Shown in pieces: positions 13,797 through 26,600 of a stretch of DNA of 64,000 bases (positions are counted from its first letter, which is position 1; every line of letters starts with the position of its first letter). This DNA is from Zeugodacus cucurbitae (taxonomy: Eukaryota > Arthropoda > Insecta > Diptera > Tephritidae), in the NCBI RefSeq assembly GCF_028554725.1, contig NC_071667.1, positions 69,693,501 to 69,757,500 of the forward strand, in the 5' to 3' direction. The position numbers and the translations under genes are program-made. A model generated the notes under the pieces. It did not search any database and was not told the origin of the DNA. It saw nothing but the letters and a program-made list of their open reading frames with translations.

Positions 13797-14300
13797 GATG
13801 ATGTGATGTCATATCAAGAGACTTTTTCTGATTCAAGTGATGTTTTTTCGATTTTTTATTTTAAATAGTTTATTTTGCAGATATAAATAATTACTCAGTC
13901 TTATTTGATCTAAATAATGATTTTTTTTTAAATATATAGAAAATTATATGATGTGACACAATATCGTATGATGCCATGGCACCAGATATGATAACTTTAG
14001 TAAGATAAAATAAAGATAATAATCTTAGTAAGATAATTGTAAGAATTACATAATACGAAATTAACTTTTCTTAATCAAAATAAACAATTTAATGATGTAC
14101 ATTGAGCTACATATTGCATATAACATGTTGTGATTAATAACAAGTGATGTGACATCACGTCACCAGACTTGATCAATTCAATGGCAGACATTTCCTTACA
14201 AAAAAATGTCTTTATCACCTTCTAAATATAAATATATGGTTTAATATAATATTAACCTATCACATGATGCATGATCATATGATGTACATAAAATATCAAC
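13797..14300. repeat. Degenerate repeat with GATGTGACATCA-like palindromes
   Basis: Related motifs recur: GATGTGATGTCATATC (about 13799), GATGTGACACAATATC followed by GGCACCAGATATGAT (13950-13992), GTGATGTGACATCAC then GTCACCAGACTTGATC (14144-14174), and ATGATGCATGATCATATGAT (about 14263). The spacing is irregular. Divergence is high, so common origin is plausible but not proven. Confidence 0.35.
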
Positions 14301-14559
14301 ATGATGTTTTCACAGTACGCTCTTTAATTTTTTTTTTTTAAACTACTGAATTTCTTGGCAAAAGCACTGTTAAATAAATATTATGTGTAGAAATAAAATT
14401 TTATTTCTTTGCTGCTTTCTTACTTCCAAAATCTCTGTGTCAAGTACCAGCTGGCATGAAAATAAATTTCATTTACGACAATAATAAAAAAATATAAACT
14501 GAAGAGATATAAATATGTATAGTAAAAACCCTTTCGTGCGAAAGCATAAAAATAAAAAT

Positions 14560-15327
14560 GTACTAAATGAGGCAAAGTGCTTCCGCGTTGTTAGTGAGAG
14601 AGCAAAAAAATTTTTGAAACGCGCCGCAGCTGCGAACTTTTACAACACTAAAAAGTGAAATGCCAACAAATTCGAATCCGCAAACCGCCATTGACCTGAC
14701 CGAAAAGTAATTTGAAATAAAAACTTTTACAAACCAAGAACCCGAGTGCAACAACAAAAGCAACTGCAGAAAATAAAGCGGAATTTACTGCTGCAACAAA
14801 ACGTGTTGAAAGTAAAAGCGAAACACAAAACAATAAAAAAAAATTCTAAAAATTCTAAAAAAAAGTGAAGCATACATTTGGGCGCATACTTTCAGTTGAG
14901 TGAGTAAAAAAGTTGCCAAAGAACGCATTGAGTGCCCGAAAACGGATTAGGCCAAAGTGTTGTGCAAATTATTTGCAAACGCTAAGCAAAAAGAATGCTT
15001 GCAGATAACTTAGAGTGCACGGAAATATGCAAAACTGGTAAACTTGCAAGAAGTTCGCCACACTTTTTTGTCTGCCTGCCAGGCCAGCATGCCTTCGCAA
15101 AGTGTAATGAAGTATTACGGCGAGCTAAAGAAAAACGTAAATGGCAAAGTGCTAAATGTGTGCAGTAAATTGCTAAAGTGCGGCGTAGCAGTGGCGGATT
15201 GTAAAAAAGTATCATATAAAATTACAACCCACCAGCATCAGCGTAAAGGGTCGAAGCATTTGTGGCGACGCTGAGCGGCCACAAAAACATAAACTGACGT
15301 GCGTTGCGAGAAATCAAGCAGACGAAG
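14560..15327 (+). other. 5'UTR-like island with splice donor and a 61-codon ORF (hypothetical exon)
   Basis: On the plus strand this stretch is A-rich with AAAGTGAAA, AACAAAA and GAAAACGG-type sequence, much like long fly 5'UTRs. It ends at a good donor, ACGAAG|GTAAAG (exon end 15327). Inside, ATG at 15089 opens a 61-residue frame beginning MPSQSVMKYYGELKK and ending at 15274. The peptide is basic and Lys/Cys-rich, with no signal peptide or domain I recognise. It lies antisense to cpx inside the long intron, so it would be a nested or antisense transcript. There is no visible TATA box. A cis-regulatory element is an equally good reading. Confidence 0.22.
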
Positions 15328-16165
15328 GTAAAGCAAAGTAAAATCTGCATAACGAACGAGTTGAATGAACGTAAGCTGGGTAATAGGTGTGTGTTTTTTT
15401 TTCTTTTAAGTTGCCTAGTGGCAATCAGTTCGCATCACTCATACGCCCTGTCGTACATGGCAGCAGAAAATTGTCACTTCCTATGGACGGCGTACAAATT
15501 GAATAGTGTAATATATTTCCGCATTGAAATTCCCTTTCAATGTTACTTTAATGTTTTCGTGTGCTCTTTATGGGTTTCACCATTTTGTTTACTGCGTAGT
15601 ATTAGGAATTTGCTATAAAGTGCTGCGTTGGTTCTTACATGTTCAACTAAAATTTAGTAAACTGCAAATGGAAAATGTAGCTGTTATTGTAAGGGATTCA
15701 CTCTGTGCTTTTTTGGTTTGTCAGAAATTTTTTCACATTTTACAATCTTTCCACAGGAAAGAATTATGGGCAACCATTCCAATATTATTAAGGCAGCAAC
15801 AATCTTTTTCTATTTACTTTAAACAAGTGTAACTTGGAGCTTTTTCTATTGTAGATGTAGCTGAACACTGGACTTGTGTAAGAAAGTAGGAAGTATCATA
15901 ATGTGACCCCTCACGGGCGCGAAAACATCGTTTTTAGTTATTTTTTGCTACTACATACTACTGAGATGTTTCTCAATAATACTTTGCTATACTTTTCTGT
16001 ATCAAAGGGACTTGAAACTAAAAGAAGAACTTAGTTCTTTTCCGGATTTATTTCACTTAATAGTTAAGTTATACATTTGGTGTCCTAGACTTTGCTGTTA
16101 ATAATAAGCTGTGTAAGCTGCTCTCTAAAGCATATTGATTACAAAGAAGTGGATTTCTTCATTAA

Positions 16166-16812
16166 GGGGCGGGTTAAGGTTTGACAACATTTTTTCATTT
16201 TTTTTTTTATTTTTTTTCTGAACCATCAATATCTCAAGAATATTCAAGTTTTAGGTCGTTCGGAGAAAAACTAAAGAAGTTAGAGCAGGTTGAATAACGG
16301 TACCTCCAGCTACCTGCGCTGAGTGTACAAAACTTTGAAACGATTTTCCCAAATATGTCATTTGTAAAGTCGGTCACCAGCCTACAGAAAAAACTACTGC
16401 ATCGATCGTTTTGAAATATCGAATGACGTCGAGTTTTTCCAAAAATTTTAATTACTAACAATTTTACGATAACAAATAGGTCGATTTTTTCGTCTAAAAT
16501 CGTCATTTTGGCTTGAAAATGGTATTGAAAAATTTAAAAATTAAAAAAAAAACTCGACGTCAATTGAAAGATAAACTAATAAACTAAAGAAAGCATTTTG
16601 ATTTTATGGCTTCGGATGATCCAGTGATGCTGTAGGCTGGTCACCGCAAATCCGTTATTCCTCGCTATTTTTCGATAAAACTTTTTTTAAGTATCCTTCA
16701 AATGTTGTACTTTAATATAATAATAAGTAAAATAAACCTACAGCAATAATTTTTCCAAACAAATTCATGAAAAAAGGTTTTTTTTTCGACGAAAAAAACC
16801 TTACCCAACACA
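16166..16812. mobile_element. Diverged TTAA-type foldback element C
   Basis: The left end is TTAA-GGGGCGGGTTAAGGTTTG. The right end, reverse-complemented, is TTATGTGTTGGGTAAGGTTT, an imperfect match with a decayed TTAA, so the right limit is tentative. Nested arms fold back inside: CGGTCACCAGCCTACAG at 16371-16387 pairs with 16630-16646, and GACGTCGAGTTTTT near 16427 pairs with AAAAACTCGACGTC near 16549. AAAACTTTGAAACGATTTTC near 16330 is a diverged version of the core in elements A and B. The length is close to theirs. Confidence 0.55.
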
Positions 16813-17377
16813 TAACCACTATGCAAATATATCTAACCGCAAATATAATTGTACTTTTCAGTTTTAAACGAATTTAAAATATTATTCATATTCTCCCTAT
16901 TTCAAAAATTGAAATAAAGAGTTTTTTCTCTCACTTCACACAAATTGTCTGCTTCAGCTCAATTTCACCGAGGCACACAACACTGACCTAAATAAAGCAA
17001 TATATAATATTTTACACGAATTTTGCAACATAATCGCCTTAGCACTTATGCCAACGCATATATTTGCCTATATCAATGCAAACATATATGCAAGTTTATA
17101 ACTTTCAACTTTTATCGGAGGCAAAATTTTTGAATTATTTTCATTTCTGCACCGCACGTAGCGATAAGCACCGAATTTATAGCAAATACAGCATGTCTTA
17201 CTCACTTAGTAGCACATCTTCGTACAAAAATTCATATTAAACGTTTATTGTTTACTTTTGTGACACACGAGCGTTTGGCAATTACTTATGAGCCAGCACA
17301 TACACACAAACTCATTTCTCATTTACGCAGCGATTCATATGAGCTGTATGCCCGCAGTGTTGTTGCAATGGAAAAAC

Positions 17378-17410
17378 ACTTACCTGCAATGAGATGGAAG
17401 AGAAATAAGT
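17378..17410 (-). other. Candidate recursive splice site (ratchet point) in the cpx intron
   Basis: On the cpx sense strand a strong polypyrimidine tract with CAG abuts a full donor: TTCTCTTCCATCTCATTGCAG, then GTAAGTG. The junction falls between 17384 and 17383. Acceptor fused directly to donor with no exon between is the signature of Drosophila ratchet points, which remove very long introns in steps. It lies 23.8 kb downstream of the cpx donor, a plausible step. Alternatively it is a chance match or the acceptor of a small unrecognised exon. Confidence 0.6.
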
Positions 17411-19110
17411 GAAAAAACAGTTATTAAGTGCGAGTGTAAAGTTTTTCCAGCAGCAGGAAATAAATAATAATGTATTAAAAAGTTGGTAGCCTACAGTATG
17501 TGCAAATAGTATGTATGATGAACTTTCGCAGAGACACAGATATTCATTAGAGTGTGTGTGCCTTTAAGTAATTGCATATTTGCATATAAACTCATTTTAG
17601 CCTTGCAAAATATGAAAATTCTGCTTTCTCTCACACACAATCATATATAAACTCACATGCATGCATATATATGATATACTCATACGCATACACTCAAGCA
17701 TTTGGCAAGTGTAAATCTTGTCATATTTTTTAATGTGTAAATCTGCTAAATTGCATCTTGAGGCAGTGAATCTGCTACTTTTTATATAACTTTTACTTGT
17801 GTGTCACTCTTCCTGCAGCGCTGTTTCCGCACTTCCGCCGCAATTACCGAATACTTTGCATACTGCATGCAAATGCAGCACACACACACATACATGGAAG
17901 GGCTGCTTGCTTTGGCTGCAGCACGTTGCTAGCCAGCAGCACATACATATATTTATATATGGATATATAACCCATGTAAGCCAACGTTCTTTTGAAAATA
18001 GCATTTCGTATGCCTTTCGCTCTTTACGTTTTCGCCCGCTTAACGTCCAACGCTGACACCACTAACGATGCATAAAATTTCAAAAATTTTCATTTGCATT
18101 TTATTCAACTTTACCTGCAATCTTCTACACACACACTATATTCATATAGTATTTGTGTAGATATTTACTGTATACATATTCATGTTATGCATATGAGTGC
18201 ACAAAGTAGTGCAGAGAGCTTACGAAATGCAAGCAAAAGGAAATACCAGCAAGAATTATAAGTTAAGATGACAAGTTTTTAAATATTTTTTTCGGTTTTA
18301 TTTTTAGTTAGAAAGTGTGGCGACTTGTCGTCTTTTATCACTTTAATGACAATAGCTTTGTGCTTGCCATTATTTCTAGTATATTTTTTAGTGCAAGCTA
18401 ATCATATTAGTCACATATTACTCTTAGTCGTACTTACTAAATTTGGAAAATTATATTCTTCACTCTTCTTGTAAAATAAATTCTCAAAATAATAGGCGAG
18501 GCACCCAGCGATATGCTTTTCAATGGTACTGAAATATGATGTATAGGTTATGAATGGGTCTACATGAGTCTCTAAAGCAAATAAAGTTGAACTAAAGTAA
18601 ATTATCAATCTCTTCATATAAAAGAGTATATAAATCCTCAATACTATATTTGTCGGTCCACTATGTTTTTAATAGTCATCCTAACAAAGAGATTTTGATC
18701 TTGAGCTTGGGTTCAGATATACAATAATTAGCCTACACAGAAAGTCAGTCAATTAGTCAGCAGAACTTAACACTTGATATCCGTCTTTATAATACATTAA
18801 TACAGAAGATCTCCCAAGAAAAATACGCTAAAATTGATCTCACAGGCATATTCTAAATAAGCTCAATGAATAGATCTATATGCTTTTTTAAATTACTCTA
18901 TAAATATTGAACTTTAAGCTACGAATAGTGAAGCTTGAAGTTAAGAAACAGTTTTGTACAAATATCAACAAATATAGGTAGAGAATAAATAATTTTCTAT
19001 TTTTATGATTTGGCTGTATTTCAGATAATAAAAAAATTTATACAAAATTTCTGTTGAGGAAGACTCAATAAAAATTACTGAAGATCGAATCATTATGGAT
19101 CAGATCAACG

Positions 19111-19198
19111 AACCTAGTTTCTTCAATAGCCAATACACCAATAATAATGCTGAAAAATTCAATCAAGCTCCGTGACAAACCTAGTTTCTTCAATAGCC
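19111..19198. repeat. Direct repeat AACCTAGTTTCTTCAATAGCC and dispersed 48-bp unit
   Basis: The 21-bp sequence occurs at 19111-19131 and exactly again at 19178-19198. The segment between them (19132-19179, AATACACCAATAATAATGCT...) recurs with few changes at 20682-20729. Confidence 0.75.
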
Positions 19199-20681
19199 GT
19201 CTTATATAGTTTTGGTATTAATTTGACGACGGAAGGATAAAGCCAAGCACAGCAATACACAGCCATGGCTTGATTGTCTTTTATAAAATATATTTTACCT
19301 CAATTTAGACGTTAAAAAGCTTTAAGCTTTATTAGAGTTTTGAGCATTAATGTTTGTGTAAGCTTTAAGATTTATGAAAGCTTTAAGATTTGTGAAAGTT
19401 TTGACCGTTAAGAGAAATATGTTTCGAAAATATGTCGTACATTTTTTGAACATCTCCTTAATGCATATGTATATAAAGAGCGAAAAGTCTCTTCTGTAAT
19501 ATAATATCAAAAAAGACAGAGATTTTTTTGACATACAGGTAGGATTATATCATATGAACGTATGTATGTAGGTATGCACTTTTAAGTAAATGCAAATCCG
19601 TGCGCTATAAAAATATATGAGTAACTAGATATGTGTATATTTGCATATTATGTTTACCTTGCCTCTTCATATAGTTATATCATCACACACACACTTGAGT
19701 ACTTGAGTGTTTACTTAAGGCAATATATACACCACATGCATAGCAAAGCCATTATGCACTCACATGGCTTTTCTGGCAAAATTTCGGTATATACTATGTA
19801 TATTTAAGCATTTGTGTGTGTGTTAAAATTCAAAAGATGTTTTTTCTATGTAAAGGCTGGGCGTTAAAGCGTAAAGGCTATGCTTTTGCATAAGAGAGCG
19901 CTTGCATACAAATGCAGTCAAGCAGATATGCATACTATACGGACTTACATATATCTATATATATTTCATGTTGCACACAATTACACTGTCGACTACTGCG
20001 TATTTAACTTCTTGCATAATGGTTACACTGGCGTTTGTGGCTTAGGGTTGCCACATACTAACAACTTGTTATTTTTGCTTTAACATCGCACATTAATTTT
20101 TATGACTTCAAATAGAGTTGTTTATACATTCACCTATGTATATGCATGCAATTCAATATGCAGCTGTGTATGCGTGTTTTTATGCTTTGCTAATTTATCT
20201 TTTAGTTTACATTGGCACGCTTGAATAGCTTCAGTCTCCCTTTGAAGGCGTTGTGTATATACATGGAAGCCGCAAAATGGCTTTGGCTCTGAAAAACTCG
20301 AATAAATTTCGGTGAAATGGAATTTGGGAAATTCTTAAAATTTATAGCATTTGAAGTATTTTCATTTTCTTTTTGGCAGCAGTGATTTTAGTATGCTAGT
20401 TTTGCATATTTATATGTACATAGAAGCGTTGTTTATTTATGTACGCTTTCCAGCAATTAAGTTAACCCAAATCTGTTGATGGAGCATTTACTCAGGAGAA
20501 GAGAGCATGTGGTTTCTTTTATGCAAGCATTTTAATAAAAAAAAAAACATTTGAATCAAAGGATGCTTCTTTAATATTCTGATTTTGAGAAAATCGTCTA
20601 AACTTGTCTCAAAATGCCTTAATGATGAAATTAAAGTCAATTCTTCTAAATGCAGAATTGTAAACCGATTTCTACTCAAAT

Positions 20682-20729
20682 AATACACCAATAATAATGC
20701 CGAAAGATTCAGTCAAGCTCCTTGACAAA
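20682..20729. repeat. Second copy of the 48-bp unit of 19132-19179
   Basis: AATACACCAATAATAATGCC through CAAGCTCCTTGACAAA differs from 19132-19179 at only a few positions. The two lie 1.55 kb apart in the same orientation. Confidence 0.75.
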
Positions 20730-23284
20730 TATTTTTGAAATTATTTCAGTAATTCCTGAATATTTCAGAACTGGATCACATGCATAAAAGTTTAAAAGTG
20801 TTTCCCATATTCGGATAAAATTTTTCAAAACCGATTTTATTAAATTATCTAGAGTTGTTGTTCATAAATAACAAGAAACAAAAACTATCTGTGGTATACG
20901 AACACCATAGCCACACATCAACCGTCGCGCCAGAGAAGCCTCAACAGTGCCAACATCAATAATGTGGCATGTCAAAGAGATGATATGTGGCACGTGATGT
21001 GGTAACAACCAAAAAGTTACACGCATACAATGCAAATTCAGCTACGTATCCTATAAACATATGTAAAAAGATAGTATATGCCAGCTTATGGCTACAGCGA
21101 ATGCCAGAATGCCATGAAATGAAAAGATTCCCATATAAAATGGGAAAAACATAAAATGATTGATGAGTTTTTAATGAAAGTGTGAAGTACATGCCCACTT
21201 TTTTATGGTAACGTGACTTAAAATGGCTTAGTGAAAGCCGTTGAGCATTGAACACATTAGCAGATGACTGAAGAGCATAATCATTATAAACATTTCAGTT
21301 TTTTCGCACTAGTTGATAGTGAGAGTTAATGTACGCCTTTTTTGGTCTTCTGCTACTAGGAAGTATCGAGGTATTGTTCGGGAACTAATTATGAGCTATA
21401 AAAGTAGGTTATGCAGTATAAACTAGAGGTGCCCGGGGGTAGAAGAATTTATCTTAAAAACATTCTGGTCAAAACCTTCTGGCTCATTGATAAAATATTG
21501 GACAGAAACTAAGGAGAATAATGGACAAATCGAAGTTGATGGCATGTAAGAACTTATAGATCTTAAATTATAATATAGATATAGATCGAAAAGTTTTTGT
21601 CACAATGACAGAATGACGTTTAAAGAAAATTTTACTATTTAATGATAGATTAATGATAAAAACTCGAAATGTTTCAAATTGGCATAAAGAAAACTTAATT
21701 CTATGTAAATTCACTCTTTATAGGACACTAGTTGCCATCATCACTTTAGATTATCATTTCAAAGTCTTCCCCGCCGTCCACCTCACCCCCTCTCAAATGT
21801 TTCGTACTTACGGCGCTAAGTTATATGTGAGTGCCTTATTGACTCACTGCGAGAAAAAACGGAATATTCACACTAAAATGCACGCCAAAAGTAGTCACTG
21901 CTGGACATAAGCACGCCAGCATGGCATGTCAGCGCGACATCAGCTGCTGAGGTGTGGCCAAGTGCAACATGCAACGAATTAAGTGCAACTCAGCAGCTGC
22001 CAACTGCCAACAGCTAGCGACCGTGTTGATGACAAAGTGACAAAGTGATTGCAGCGAAACAATTTTTGAATTACGCGAGTGCTAGAGCAACAACAACAAT
22101 AAAAGTAATAAAAGGGACGAGCACATGTTTATAGCTTTATCAGTGCCACGTATTTTACAAAAACAAAAATATGGAATAAATACACACAAACACTTTTTCG
22201 CTGTTGTTGTTGCCTACTGCTGGTGTCAAGTGAATGCAACAAATGTTACCATTTCGCTGATTGGACGGAAGTAGAAAATGAAAAATGTTGCACAAATGGA
22301 AGCACTGTGGAAAAAAAAATGCGCACAAGTGCATTGGCTAGCACAACAACAATAGCAACAAATATATTTAATACTGCCTTCTTATTCAGACACTCTCGGA
22401 CACTTTTGGCCGCTTACGACGAACTGCGTGTGCTGAGTGCTTTTAATGAAGTGCATTTAAGTGGCAGAGACAATATGCGCCATTGCCCAGCTGCTGCTGC
22501 CCTATTCGTTGACGGTTTTCATAATGGAGTTTCGCGACATATTTCTAATGGCAAATGCGCGAATTCAAGCGAAAGTGAATGCTTCCGATTGTTGGAACTT
22601 TTTTTGTTGTTGTTGTGATTTCATATTACAACAAATATAAGCCTTGGAAAGGTTTTCAAAAGAAACTGTACGAGCACATCATAAAATTAATAATTTCCAG
22701 AAAATATTATTGCGTTAGGTAGAGTTGGTTTCTAAGAACGGTCCTTTGTAAGGACAGAAAAACTTTGGTAGTCGGATCTTAAGTATAGATAAAACGTTTT
22801 CAACCTAAGGGTTAAGGTTAAGACCTTAACTTCATAGGCATTTCATTACTATTTCATCTAATTCACCGAGGTGTCTGAAGTTGTCAGTTTCATGATATTA
22901 TGGACTTAATCAATCAAAGGTGAGATATTATGGAAGGAAATGTGGATATGATCATACACTATCAAATTCTCAACACCTTATAAACAACTGCTTCTGGTAT
23001 TAAAAATCATAGCGCCTGAATACTGAGTTCGCTATAACTAGTTTAATCCCTACAACTAGGGAAAATCCTTACCATTTCCTGTGATTCTTGGTCTGGTCAT
23101 GAATTCACTCGTACACATAGGCAGTGAGCTCATGGCTAGTATATCTACTCTGATATCAGAGGGGGTACACAATTCTCTGAAGGGAGCCTAGGAAGACTAG
23201 TTTTGTCCTAAAGCCAATTTTTATTAAAATTTTAATATTTTTGCAGCGGAAATTTGGAAGTTATTGTCTAGAATAAAGGAACTA

Positions 23285-23627
23285 TTAGGTCTACAACTTA
23301 GCTTCCGCCTTTTGTTTGTAAATTTAAGTGTTCTTTTGTATAAAAACGGTTACAAAAATGATATTCAAATATTGGCTGTCGCTAGCTACTACTTTTGACC
23401 ATCTTTATGGCAACATGCGTATTCCGTGCAAATGTCGAGAATTCGGCTCAAAAAGTGACATTTTCACAGTTGAGAATAAGTTTAGGATGCAAACAGATCT
23501 CTACAAATATTTTGTTGGGTTAATATTGACACAAATGTCCAAGATCGATATAAAACGATTTAATCGACCAGTGCTTGACCCTAGAGACATCTAAACGGAA
23601 AACGGCGGAAGCAAAGTTGTAGACCAA
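23285..23627. mobile_element. TA-flanked inverted-repeat element (mariner-like deletion derivative or MITE)
   Basis: The left arm TTAGGTCTACAACTTAGCTT-CCGCC and the right arm (reverse complement TTGGTCTACAACTTTGCTTC-CGCC) are near-identical over 27 bp. TA dinucleotides flank the element at 23283-23284 and 23628-23629. It is 343 bp. An 88-codon open frame spans the interior, but its product matches nothing I recognise. Termini beginning TTAGGT and a TA target fit some mariner subfamilies; that assignment is inference. Confidence 0.7.
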
Positions 23628-23629
23628 TA

Positions 23630-26600
23630 ATTTGAGTCAGAAGACATAACGGTACTATTTGAATAATATTTTCATGGCTTATTTTGGGCCTAGGAATATT
23701 TGACAATACGAGTTTTTTGAACCATATATTAGGATTAAATATCGCAGAAAATATTTTTCGATAAATTTAGATATACAAAACATCTTCTATTTTTGAAACT
23801 GTTATAATATTTACTCATTTGATTCATTTCTATCCATTTTTAAAAATGTTTGAGTATTGAGCAATAAGTTAATTACTAAACTCAGAATTTAATCACTCAG
23901 CTTTAATAAGGACAGTTATAAAGAAGAAAATAAGCAGTTATTTCTCCCAGTTCTCAGCATAAGAAAAGTAAAAGAGTGAACATATGGCCTCAGATGCAGT
24001 CTCATTTGCGCATATGTTAATTAAAATCGGTTAAATCGGAATAACATTTGCAACATGTTTTTCCTGACATTTCTTTTATATTCTTTCTTATATATTTTAT
24101 TTATTTGTATTCTTATTTTCTCGCATTTATAGCAACATTCAAGCGGCAAATGTAATTCCTTTCACGAAGTTTTCAATTCTTTTTCATTTTCATTTTTTAA
24201 ACTTTAACATTTACCTTACCTTACCTATGTACGTACCGCTAGAGCAGAGTCAACGTCAGCAATCAGCATTAAAAGCAACGCAAGTAAATTGTGGCCACTT
24301 TTCATTTATTCAATGCCAACCGAGCATTGCAAGTCAACAGTAAAATTAACGACTTTAATTAAGAAATGCACTACATGTTACATGCACACATGTATAAGGC
24401 TATAGACCTACATAGTCAGATGTGAATATATGCATAAAAATATATATGAGTGTGTGTACGTATGTATGTGTGGGTATATGAGTAGTCGTTTGCGTGCGAG
24501 TTACAATTCTCTTATGCAAATAAATAAATGTAGAGCACTCAGCGACTGTGTCATGCAAATGTGGGCTGACAGTGTTGCCACAGTGTGTTAAAATGAAAAT
24601 AGTTTAATGAAATTTAAAATTAAATTGGTTGTTGATATATATATATGTGCCCATCAAATTATGAACAGTAATGAGTTACTTATATATTAATTGGTAGGAA
24701 TCATGTTGAAATATTCTGAATATATTTAAAATCTGTGAAATATAATATTGTCAGGTATTAGCGGTGTTACAGCGAGTTACAGATTGTAAAGCGAGTTTTG
24801 CCATTCCTTTGATAACTTTCAAACCAGATACATTTCTCAAAAAAAGTTCAGGATTTCTAATTGACAATGTCACATGTTCGAGATTGAGATACCTGATTTG
24901 GTAGATATCGCTAATTCAAACAGTACTGTATACAAGGTATCGCAAAAAAATTGATTTTGAATTTAGTTTCTGAGTTAATACTAAATATCTTCTTATCAAA
25001 AGCCTATATTATTATCCTAAACCTCATAAAGCCTAACCAAGCCACAAAAAAATATCTCATTTACTGGTGATAATCGACTTTTTTATATTTTCCAAAATAA
25101 TTCAGTCTTAGTAGGAAAGATTACCTTTTATTTCTGTTTTTATATTCGAATAATATTAATTTGATATAAATTTGGATTTCGGGAAAAAAATGTTCCAAAT
25201 TCTTCGATGCATAGAAGTAGTCCATTTTCCACACGTTTCATCAGGGTGTCAAGAAAATATTAATTACCGAATTTCATTCGTGAATTCTGTCGAGTAGTTC
25301 CTGAGATATGGTTCTTGACTCATTTTTAGATCTTTTTCTCTTTTATAAATTGGAAAGATAGTGCATTTCTCATCAGAATTAGTGATTTAGTTGAAAATAA
25401 TCCAAACCAAATTTCAAAAACTTGGCAACCCAACCCACAGGCAAAGCCTGGGGCAAAAGTAAAGAAGAAAAAGAAAAATAGACAGCGTTGTAAGGCAAAA
25501 ATGAGACTGCTAACTAGCAAATTTATTTGCTGAATAATTATATATTTTAACGGTATTTATTTGCTTTATTCTTTTGTGTGCGTAAATTAAGTATCAGATC
25601 CCAAGTACAAACATAGATATAAATACATATAAACGAGTATATATGAGTACATAAACCAGCCTGTATATATTTATGTTTGCGAATTTAATGCGCTGCCGCT
25701 TCAATTAGCCGATTGTGTGGGCCTACAATGACTTGCTTAACACACACACACAGAGACGTACGCATACAATTACGCTGACTATTTACAAGATCCGCAATGC
25801 ATTATTCACACGTGGACATGGACACACACACATAACTACCGTATGATAATCCCGCACTACCACCATATGTCCGTCCACATGTGCCTTGTGCTCTGTCCAT
25901 TGCAGACCATTGGTCATTGCGTTGCAATAGCCTGGTTTGGCCGGCGGTTCGGCCGTGGCACAATTGGCAATTGAAATTTCGGTTTATTGCATACGACCGC
26001 GCCCAATTACGACGGCGGCAACGACGATCTGCTGCCGTGCGCCTGCCAATTTACTACAATAAGCGCCTGTGTTGGATGTTGTCTTCACTCTTGTTGTTAT
26101 TCTTGTTTTCCATTGTTGCTGTTGTTGTCATTAAGTACCTTGTCTGTGTTGTGGTGTAGGTGATAGCTGGTGCCGCCTCGTTCAATACTGACACGGCCGC
26201 TGTCGATGGCAGGCAGCAATGGAATACATTAATTTAAGCCTTAAGCACTCTGTGGGTAACACGAGCTTACAAACATACATGAGGCACATAGGTACCTAGG
26301 CACATATAAGCTAACATAATTCATAGTAAACCATAGTGCGTAGGAAATTAAGAAGACTTGTGGGTATCGACTCTTGCGGATTTTGGTGAATTTGTTTAAT
26401 TTGATGATTTCTGAGATAATAGTCGATATTTCGAAAATTATTATTTTTCAAGGGAAAATAATACAAGTTTCGTGTGCACAACTTTCTTCAAAAATATAAA
26501 AATAAAAACAAAAAAAATTAGATTATTAGATTACTAAATCCCTCTCTCCATCATATGTTCAGTTTGAGATCTTAAACAAAATGTTCCCTCTTCAGAGTCT

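Larger units (their letters stand above)
17411..23282. other. Gene-free stretch
   Basis: AT-rich intron with CA/ATGT tracts (17630-17700, 17880, 18128, 19560, 19690) and the repeats at 19111-19198 and 20682-20729. A plus-strand frame at 22319-22618 is open from its first ATG for 99 codons and ends in a TTG run; I do not recognise it. Confidence 0.5.

Noticed and set aside
18113..18136. Minus-strand GATTGCAG|GTAAAG, a second ratchet-like site
   Set aside because: The preceding tract is GT/GA-rich rather than pyrimidine-rich and the donor is not GTRAGT.
22223..22618. 131-codon plus-strand frame
   Set aside because: It has no ATG until 22319, ends in a TTG microsatellite, and the product is unrecognised. 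It is kept only as a note in the stretch description.
24211..24226. TTACCTTACCTTACCT, three overlapping minus-strand donor-like sites
   Set aside because: It is a short simple repeat with no exon-like sequence before it and no pyrimidine tract.
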